NCBI RefSeq assembly: GCF_004364245.1
Contig: NZ_SOAV01000013.1
Location: forward strand, 124,001 to 188,000
Length of the DNA stretch: 64,000 nucleotides
Origin: Streptomyces sp. BK208
Lineage (GTDB): Bacteria > Actinomycetota > Actinomycetes > Streptomycetales > Streptomycetaceae
Direction of reading: 5' to 3'
Shown here: piece after piece, positions 58,627 to 64,000 of the stretch
How positions within the stretch are numbered: the first letter of the stretch is position 1
Layout: each line of letters begins with the position of its first letter
Made by a program: the position numbers and the translations under genes
The notes under the pieces: model-generated
Database searches by the model: none
Seen by the model: the letters and a program-made list of their open reading frames with translations, nothing else
Told to the model about the DNA's origin: nothing

Positions 58627-60459
58627 ATGGCGGACGAGTCTTCGGTTGAGGGTGGCGGGCTGTCGCGGCGCAGGCTGCTCGCCTCGTCCGTCGTCGCGGG
58701 TGGCGGGGTCTGGTGGTTGCGCGGGATGGTCCGGCCCGGCAGTGCCTACGCCGACGCCCCGTCACCGCCCGGCTTCCCGACCGGACTCGCGGTCTATCGG
58801 CGCGTCTACGAGAACTGGGCCGGTGAGATCCGCGCCGACCAGCTGTGGACGTGCGCGCCGCGCACTCCGCAGGACATGCTCGACGTCGTGAACTGGGCGC
58901 ACGGTGCGGGCTGGACGGTACGTGCCCAGGGCAAGCGGCATGGCTGGGCTCCGCTCACGGTGGCCGACGGCACACCCGCCGCGACCCGGGTCGTCCTGGT
59001 GGACACCACCGCGCACCTCACCGGGATGTCGCTGGAGCGGCAGGACGCCGACGGTTCCGCTCTGGTCCGGGTCCAAGCCGGGGCCCTGCTGGAGAGGCTC
59101 CTGGCGTTCGCAGGCTCGCACGGATACGGGGTCGTCTCCGCGCCCGCGCCGGGGGAGCTGACGGTCGGCGGCGCCCTGGCCATCGGCGCGCACGGCACGG
59201 CAGTTCCCGCCACCGGTGAACGACCGTCCCCCGGGCAGGGCTACGGCTCGCTGAGCAACCTGGTCACCGAGCTGACCGTGGTCGTCTGGGACGCCGGAGC
59301 CGGGCGATACGTCCTGCGGACGGTCGGCCGGGCCGATCCCGACTGCGACGCCCTCCTCACCCATCTCGGTCGCTCTCTCGTCACCGAAGCCGTGCTGCGG
59401 ATGGGCGCCGACCACAACCTGCGCTGCCGGTCCTTCCTGAACATCCCCGCGGCCGAGTTGTTCGCCGCCCCCGGGGCCCCGGCCGGTACCAGGACCCTGG
59501 CTGACTTCGTGGACAGGACCGGTAGGGCGGAGGCGATCTGGTTCGCGTTCACGGACAAGCCCTGGCTGAAGGTATGGAGCGTCGCCCCCGAGCGGCCGTT
59601 CGCCTCCCGGACCGTCGACGGTCCGTACAACTACCCGTTCTCCGACTCGCTCCCCGAGCCGGTTGCGCGGCTCGCCGGAACGCTCGTCTCGGGAGCATGG
59701 GCGAGCGCCCCGCTCTTCGGTCAGGTCCAGTACCTGCTGGCCAAGGTCGCACTGACCGGTGACATCACCGACGTTCTGCTCTCGCCGACCCTCGTGCGGG
59801 ACGTGCTGACCGGCGACGTGCTCACCCACCTGCTGGCGGGCGGGCTGCGCTCGGACCTGTGGGGAGCCTCCCGCAACCTGCTGGAGTACGTGCGACCGAC
59901 CACGCTGCGCGAGACGGCCAACGGCTATGCCGTCCTCACCCGCCGCGCCGATCTGCAGTGGGTGGTCAGCCGGTTCGCCGATTTCTACGGCACGCTGCTC
60001 GCCGAGTACGCGGCACGAGGCGAGTACCCGGTCAACGGCCAGGTGGAGATCCGGGTGACCGGCCTGGAGGATCCGTCCGTGTGCGGTGTCCCCGGAGCCC
60101 GGCCACCACTGCTGTCCGCCCTGCGGCCCCGTCCGGACCGGCCGGACGTCGACACCGCCGTATGGATCGACATCCTCTCGTTGCCGGACACACCCGCCCT
60201 GCACCGCTTCTACCGGGACATCGAGCTGTTCCTCCTGGCCCTGGACGAAGACCGGGCAACCGTACGTGTGGAGTGGTCGAAAGGCTGGGCCTACTCCGAC
60301 ACCGCCGCGTGGTCCGACCCGGACGTCCTCACCCGGGCCGTACCCGCCGCCCTGCGCGCGGGAGGCGGCCCGGGCTGGGACGAGGCGGTCGCGACCCTGA
60401 ACCGGCTCGACCCCCACCATGTGATCTCCAGCCCTTTCCTCGACGCGCTGCTGCGCTGA
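58627..60459 (+). CDS. Tat-exported FAD-linked oxidase, cholesterol oxidase class II type
   Basis: A 610-residue flavoprotein of the VAO/PCMH family with a cholesterol-oxidase substrate-binding domain. The N-terminus has a twin-arginine signal: GLSRRRLLASSVVAGGGVWWLRGMV, cleavage near SAYA. The FAD-binding domain covers about residues 70-250 (WTVRAQGKRHGWAPL, ALLERLLAFAGSHGYGVVSAPAPGELTVGGALAIGAHGTAVP). H105 in RHGWAPL matches the position of the histidine that binds FAD covalently in class II cholesterol oxidases. The cholesterol-binding part follows to the end. GGGGAGG lies 8 nt before ATG 58627. Oxidation of a sterol or other alcohol outside the cell is likely. Confidence 0.87.
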   Translation: MADESSVEGGGLSRRRLLASSVVAGGGVWWLRGMVRPGSAYADAPSPPGFPTGLAVYRRVYENWAGEIRADQLWTCAPRTPQDMLDVVNWAHGAGWTVRAQGKRHGWAPLTVADGTPAATRVVLVDTTAHLTGMSLERQDADGSALVRVQAGALLERLLAFAGSHGYGVVSAPAPGELTVGGALAIGAHGTAVPATGERPSPGQGYGSLSNLVTELTVVVWDAGAGRYVLRTVGRADPDCDALLTHLGRSLVTEAVLRMGADHNLRCRSFLNIPAAELFAAPGAPAGTRTLADFVDRTGRAEAIWFAFTDKPWLKVWSVAPERPFASRTVDGPYNYPFSDSLPEPVARLAGTLVSGAWASAPLFGQVQYLLAKVALTGDITDVLLSPTLVRDVLTGDVLTHLLAGGLRSDLWGASRNLLEYVRPTTLRETANGYAVLTRRADLQWVVSRFADFYGTLLAEYAARGEYPVNGQVEIRVTGLEDPSVCGVPGARPPLLSALRPRPDRPDVDTAVWIDILSLPDTPALHRFYRDIELFLLALDEDRATVRVEWSKGWAYSDTAAWSDPDVLTRAVPAALRAGGGPGWDEAVATLNRLDPHHVISSPFLDALLR

Positions 60460-60465
60460 AACCGT

Positions 60466-60505
60466 CAGCGTGCTCCACGTGGCGACAGCGACCTGGAGCA
60501 CGCTG
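60466..60505 (+). terminator. terminator after the cholesterol-oxidase-like gene
   Basis: CAGCGTGCTCCA (60466-60477) pairs perfectly with TGGAGCACGCTG (60494-60505), a 12-bp stem with a 16-nt loop, 6 nt after the stop. The rest of the gap to 60758 holds no gene that I can support. Confidence 0.7.
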
Positions 60506-60758
60506 CCCCTGACCGGCCCCCGACCTGGAGTTGCACGTGCGGTCGCCGCTCATGACACGGCCGGACGTCGCACAGGAGCGTAGGAATGGCATCCGTCGGC
60601 GATCGGGGCGCAGGCCGGATCCACGAGGTGGCTGGGGAGTCCGAGTCCGTATCAAGTCCGTCAGCGGACGGCGCAGACCCGCCGACGCGTCCGCCGCGCG
60701 CCCGCGGCCCGGCCTGCCGGAGGGCGGCCGGGCGCGGGGCCGGGTCAGGAGGGGCGGG

Positions 60759-62918
60759 TCAGGAGGTGCGGCAGACCGTGCCGTTGAGGGTGAACGTGGT
60801 CGGTACGGGGTTGGCGCCGTCGTTGGCTCCGACGAAGCCGAAGGTGGCGGTGGTGCCGCCGCGCGGGGCCAGCTCGGCGTTGGCGCCGTTGTCGGTCACG
60901 TGGACACGCGTGCCCGAGCCGGTGACGTTCGCGTTCCAGGAGCTCTGCACGGACTGGCCGGAGGAAGGCCACGTGAAGTCCAGGGTCCAGCCGTTGACCG
61001 GGGCGTCACCGACGTTGGAGACCGTGACGGTGGCGACGAATCCGCTGCCCCAGCCGCTGTCCACCCGGTACGTGACCAGGCAGCTGCTGTCGCGCGGAGC
61101 CGTGGTGGCGAAGGTCAGCGGCTCGGAGGGCCGTGACAGGCGGCCGTCTGCGTCCCGGGCGAGGACGTTGACCGTGTGCTCGGAGCCCGGCGGCAGGTTG
61201 TGCAGAGTCGCCGAGGTGGAGGTCGAGGTGGCGAGCAACTGGGCGTTGGTGCCCAGGCGTTCGTACACCTCGTAGCGCACCGCCCTGCCGTTCGCAGGGG
61301 CCGGCCAGCTCACCGTGGCGGTCGAGTTGTCCACGGCGGTGGTCCTCGGTGCGCCGGGCGCGCCGAGCGAGGCCGCGGCGGCGTGCGGGGCCACGGTGAT
61401 CGTGGTGATCGAGTACGGCGGCAGCACCTGGTCGCTCCCGGCGGTGGCGGCCACCCGGGTGACGTCGGTGTCGCCGCGGCCGTAACGGTGCACGACCGGT
61501 GCCTGCGCAGTGGGGGTGTAACCGGAGTAACTGATGGCCGCGGTACGGGCGTTCAACGGATCCTTGTTGATCAGCATCACGCTCAGCGTGCCGTCGGCCC
61601 GGTGCACGGCGTGCGCGGAGACCTGGTCGCTGTCGGTGGAGGAGGCGACCATCGTGTCGCCGGGACGGCCCAGCTCGGTCAGCGACTTGATGCCGAAGTA
61701 CGGGTGGAACGGCGTGTTCACGGCCGGCTGGCAGACCTCGTCGACGCAGCCGCCGCTGGAGAGCAGACCGAAGTCGTTGAAGTCGGTGTCACCGTCCACC
61801 GTCTCCACCTTGGTGGGCCCGTTGTGGACGTTCCACCAGTCGACGTTGAAGACGCCGTTCTCCAGCGCCGTCATGTAGGTGTCCGCGGCGAACAGGCCGT
61901 TGGGGCGGCTGTTCATCTGGACGTTGGAGTTGACCTCGGTGAGCGCGATGCCGATCTTCGACGAGCGTTCCCCGGCGTACCGGTCGATCTGCCGGCGGAC
62001 CTCGCGGAGCTGTCCGGGCAGCCGCGCGGTCCGGTCCAGGGCCTCGTCGGCGGTGGCGCCGCCCGGGTAGGAGTGCACGATGGCGAAGTCGATCGTCCCG
62101 GCGACCGCGGACAGCACGGTGTGGTTCCAGTCGGCCGAGTCGTCCGGGCCGGTGATGCCGTCCGGCCAGTCGCCCGGCGTGGTCAGCACGGCACCGATCT
62201 TGATCGTCGGGTCGACCGCCTTCATCGCCTCGGCGTAGGAGAGGACGTTGCGGGCGTACTCGCGCGGGCTCTTGTCCGGGTGGTCGTCGGCCTCCCAGCC
62301 GCTGCCGTAGTGGCCGTTGCCGTAGATCTCGTTGCCGATCTCCCAGTACTTCGCCCCGTAGCCGCGGGTGACGTTGGCGTACCGGACCCAGTCGGCGGCC
62401 TCCTGCGGGGTGCCCGTGCCGTAGTTGGCGATGATCATAGGCTGGGAGCCGGCGGCGCGGACGCTGCCCATGAACTCGTCGAAGGTGGTGCCGGGGGCCA
62501 CGTAACCGCCGGGAGCGGAGTGGTCCTTCCAGTGGTAGATGTCGCCGTAGGAACCGCCGGGATAGCGCATGACACCGACGCCCGCCTCCTCCAGCAGGCC
62601 GGTCACCTCCGGGTCGTTCATGTGGGAGTCCCAGAGGGCGTGGTTGACGCCGAACGCCGCCTTGTCGATGGTGCCGAGACCCACCCCCGCGTTGACGGAG
62701 ACCTCGACGGGCGACGCCACGTCGGAGGCCGTCGCCGTGGTGGCAGGGTCCGCGGCGGCCCGGCCGGTCGCGGCGGGCGCCGGGGGAGCGGCGGCGAGAG
62801 CGGCGACCGTGGCCAGGGCGCAGACGAGCGCGGCCGCGGGGCGTCTGCCCGCGGTTCTTCCGGCTCTGCCGGGTGGCCGGCCGGGACGGCCGGTGGCGGG
62901 GAGGTGTGCGAGCGGCAT
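60759..62918 (-). CDS. secreted glycoside hydrolase (clan A, arabinofuranosidase-like) with FnIII and CBM2
   Basis: A 719-residue exported enzyme. A signal peptide (about 1-50, ALVCALATVAALAAAPPAPAA) precedes a (beta/alpha)8 barrel (about 70-430) and a beta-sandwich (about 430-520). The acid/base Glu is E197 in YWEIGNEIYGNG and the probable nucleophile is E328 in IALTEVNSN. The layout fits GH51-like alpha-L-arabinofuranosidases or relatives acting on plant polysaccharide. A fibronectin type III module (about 530-612) and a C-terminal CBM2 cellulose-binding module (about 617-719, start and end Cys, WPSSGQSVQSSWNANVTGSG) follow. A CebR-type box lies 83 bp upstream. It stands alone. Confidence 0.87.
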   Translation of the reverse strand: MPLAHLPATGRPGRPPGRAGRTAGRRPAAALVCALATVAALAAAPPAPAATGRAAADPATTATASDVASPVEVSVNAGVGLGTIDKAAFGVNHALWDSHMNDPEVTGLLEEAGVGVMRYPGGSYGDIYHWKDHSAPGGYVAPGTTFDEFMGSVRAAGSQPMIIANYGTGTPQEAADWVRYANVTRGYGAKYWEIGNEIYGNGHYGSGWEADDHPDKSPREYARNVLSYAEAMKAVDPTIKIGAVLTTPGDWPDGITGPDDSADWNHTVLSAVAGTIDFAIVHSYPGGATADEALDRTARLPGQLREVRRQIDRYAGERSSKIGIALTEVNSNVQMNSRPNGLFAADTYMTALENGVFNVDWWNVHNGPTKVETVDGDTDFNDFGLLSSGGCVDEVCQPAVNTPFHPYFGIKSLTELGRPGDTMVASSTDSDQVSAHAVHRADGTLSVMLINKDPLNARTAAISYSGYTPTAQAPVVHRYGRGDTDVTRVAATAGSDQVLPPYSITTITVAPHAAAASLGAPGAPRTTAVDNSTATVSWPAPANGRAVRYEVYERLGTNAQLLATSTSTSATLHNLPPGSEHTVNVLARDADGRLSRPSEPLTFATTAPRDSSCLVTYRVDSGWGSGFVATVTVSNVGDAPVNGWTLDFTWPSSGQSVQSSWNANVTGSGTRVHVTDNGANAELAPRGGTTATFGFVGANDGANPVPTTFTLNGTVCRTS

Positions 62919-63000
62919 GACGTGTCCTCCTCGGACGAGCGCCGCGTCGGTCGGAGAGCCCGGTGCGAGTGGTCGATCGGGCTCTGTGATGCGGCGTGAG

Positions 63001-63014
63001 TGGGAGCGCTCCCA
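63001..63014. promoter_or_regulatory. CebR-type operator upstream of the CBM2 hydrolase
   Basis: TGGGAGCGCTCCCA, a perfect palindrome identical to the consensus CebR box known from Streptomyces cellulose/cello-oligosaccharide genes. It is centred about 90 bp upstream of the start at 62918. CebR releases such boxes when cello-oligosaccharides are present. Confidence 0.85.
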
Positions 63015-63630
63015 CGATGATGCGAGGGAGGCATGACCGCGTCAATGGTGCGGACGAGGGCGATCTGATCTCCCGTCACCCCCGCGCCGCCGTACGGCGA
63101 GCCGTCCGGCCTCCGCGTGCCACCAGGTGGGAGGAGGCGGGCCGGTGACGCGGGCGGCCGTCTGGTCCGGGTGCAGCCCCGGCCGGTACAGGGTGTCGGG
63201 GCGGACGCGGGCCCGCGCGCCACGCACTGCCGGGTGCCTGCCTCGTCGTCGGGCGGGGCCGGGGCACCGGACGAGGTCCGGGCGCGTCTCCTCGGCGGCG
63301 AACGGCATCCGGTCGATGCCGCGCTCGCGCAGTCGGGCGCGGAGAGCCGCCGCCGGAAGCCGGAAGCCGGAAGCCGGAAGCCGGAAGCCGGAAGCCGGAA
63401 GCCGGAAGCCGGAAGCCGGAAGCCGGAGGTGTTCGGGTGTGCTCGACGAGGATCCACGCTTCCTCGTGGGCGGCTTCGGCGCAGGCACTCATGCGGCAAG
63501 GACACCCCTCGCGCGCCGCGCCTGCCTCGTCGCCGCCGCCGCCGGAGGAGGAGCGGCTCTCGCCTCCGTCTCGGCAACGGCATGAGGCTGATGCGACCGT
63601 GCCGGAGCGCGGGTCATGCCGCTGCCGGGT
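63015..63630. other. intergenic region with 7-bp tandem repeat, no clear gene
   Basis: A 616-bp stretch between the CebR box and the end of the epoxide-hydrolase-like gene. Open frames run through the tandem repeat on both strands, but all of them only reproduce the repeat-derived Pro/Ala/Ser/Gly/Arg/Lys pattern. A frame ending at 63585 (VLDEDPRFLVGGFGAG and later an Ala-rich end) has only moderate third-position GC and no recognisable domain. Confidence 0.4.
63353..63427. repeat. 7-bp tandem repeat CCGGAAG, about 10.7 copies
   Basis: Ten exact consecutive copies of CCGGAAG from 63353 to 63422, then CCGGA. Because 7 is not a multiple of 3, one copy gained or lost would shift any frame crossing it. 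Perfect conservation suggests a recently expanded or length-variable repeat. Confidence 0.92.
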
Positions 63631-64000
63631 TCATCGGTCGGCGCCCAGTACCGCGGCGAGGCCTTCCCGCAGGTCCTCGACGAAGGGTTCGGGAACCTCC
63701 AGTGACGGGAAATGACCCCCCTTGTCGGGCAGGCCCCAGCGGACGATCCGTCGGTAACGCTGCTGCGCCCAGGGGCGCGGGCACTTCTCGACATCATGGG
63801 GGTAGGCAGTGATCGCTGAGGGGACGTCGACCCGGAGTTCCGGGTCCAGCGAGTTGTGGCTCTCGTAGTAGATACGGGCGGCGGACGCTCCGCTGCGCGT
63901 CAGCCAGTACAGCGTGACGTTGTCGAGGATGCGGTCCCTGGGGATGGTTTCGAACGGGGTGTCCTGGGTGTCCGACCATTCGGCGAACTTGTCGAGAATC
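63631..64000 (-). CDS. epoxide-hydrolase-like alpha/beta hydrolase, C-terminal part (cut by window edge)
   Basis: The frame enters from the right edge and ends at TGA (63631-63633), giving 122 residues. It reads TPFETIPRDRILDNVTLYWLTRSGASAARIYYESHN, then ITAYPHDVEKCPRPW, YRRIVRWGLPDKGGHFPSLEVPEPFVEDLREGLAAVLG. This is the C-terminal half of an epoxide-hydrolase-type alpha/beta hydrolase, with the catalytic His in KGGHFPSLE and the cap-domain end before it. The nucleophile lies outside the window. Confidence 0.82.
   Translation of the reverse strand, partial: ILDKFAEWSDTQDTPFETIPRDRILDNVTLYWLTRSGASAARIYYESHNSLDPELRVDVPSAITAYPHDVEKCPRPWAQQRYRRIVRWGLPDKGGHFPSLEVPEPFVEDLREGLAAVLGADR

Noticed and set aside
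63353..63427. CRISPR array
   Set aside because: The units are 7 bp and contiguous, with no spacers and no cas genes.
63042..63585. Repeat-containing open frames on both strands
   Set aside because: All are carried by the 7-bp repeat, which is open in every frame; no homologous domain is seen.

Overview
The window is high-GC actinobacterial chromosome, almost certainly Streptomyces. The evidence is very strong third-codon-position GC, GTG starts and GGAGG-type leaders, a snapalysin-type protease, a ScbR-like TetR regulator, several SpoIIE/RsbW/STAS partner-switch proteins, a DUF574-type methyltransferase and secreted enzymes with ricin or CBM2 lectin domains. I see no rRNA, tRNA, CRISPR array, transposase or phage module. 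The gene mix (regulators, secreted enzymes, catabolic clusters, respiratory paralogues, decayed gene ends) looks like a chromosome arm rather than the conserved core.

Layout. 0-3.3 kb: tail of an unknown gene, a secreted lysyl-oxidase-family protein and an MpaB/DUF2236 protein. 3.3-10.3 kb: a signalling island with an RsbW-like ATPase, two STAS proteins, a PAS/GAF/SpoIIE phosphatase, a divergent HxlR/RidA pair, and two coupled genes in which the MEDS sensory domain is fused once to STAS and once to an RsbW-like ATPase. 10.3-14.1 kb: a 5'-truncated DJ-1/PfpI gene behind a DUF574 methyltransferase, an XRE regulator with its MAB_1171c membrane partner, and a YrhK protein. 14.2-18.9 kb: a secreted operon (sugar dehydrogenase, then ThuA/DUF1080) whose two products end in nearly identical ricin lectins. 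19.3-27.1 kb: an orphan cytochrome b, an arginase-like protein, small unknowns, a LysE exporter and a membrane SpoIIE/ATPase sensor.

27.3-42.5 kb is a catabolic region. A leftward LacI-controlled set encodes a bicupin, an alpha/beta hydrolase, a HisD-type dehydrogenase, an SDR, an HpcH/HpaI aldolase, an MHS symporter and a SnoaL/NTF2-like protein. Four copies of an ATACGTAT core sit in its promoter gaps and in front of lacI. Next to it a LysR gene is followed by a second HisD-type dehydrogenase and an APC permease, with a nitrilase transcribed divergently; two CCACAGG/CCTGTGG-type inverted repeats mark the probable LysR sites. A CoA transferase follows. The substrate is not evident.

42.7-64 kb is mixed: an SRPBCC protein, snapalysin, VOC protein, Ser/Thr kinase, FG-GAP protein, HAD phosphatase, ScbR-like regulator, another RsbW-like ATPase, an orphan cytochrome oxidase subunit I, an FAD monooxygenase followed in frame by a LysR gene remnant, an uncharacterised 449-residue protein, a Tat-exported cholesterol-oxidase-like flavoprotein, and a secreted glycoside hydrolase with FnIII and CBM2 domains behind a perfect CebR-type box. 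A 7-bp tandem repeat and the C-terminal part of an epoxide-hydrolase-like gene close the window.
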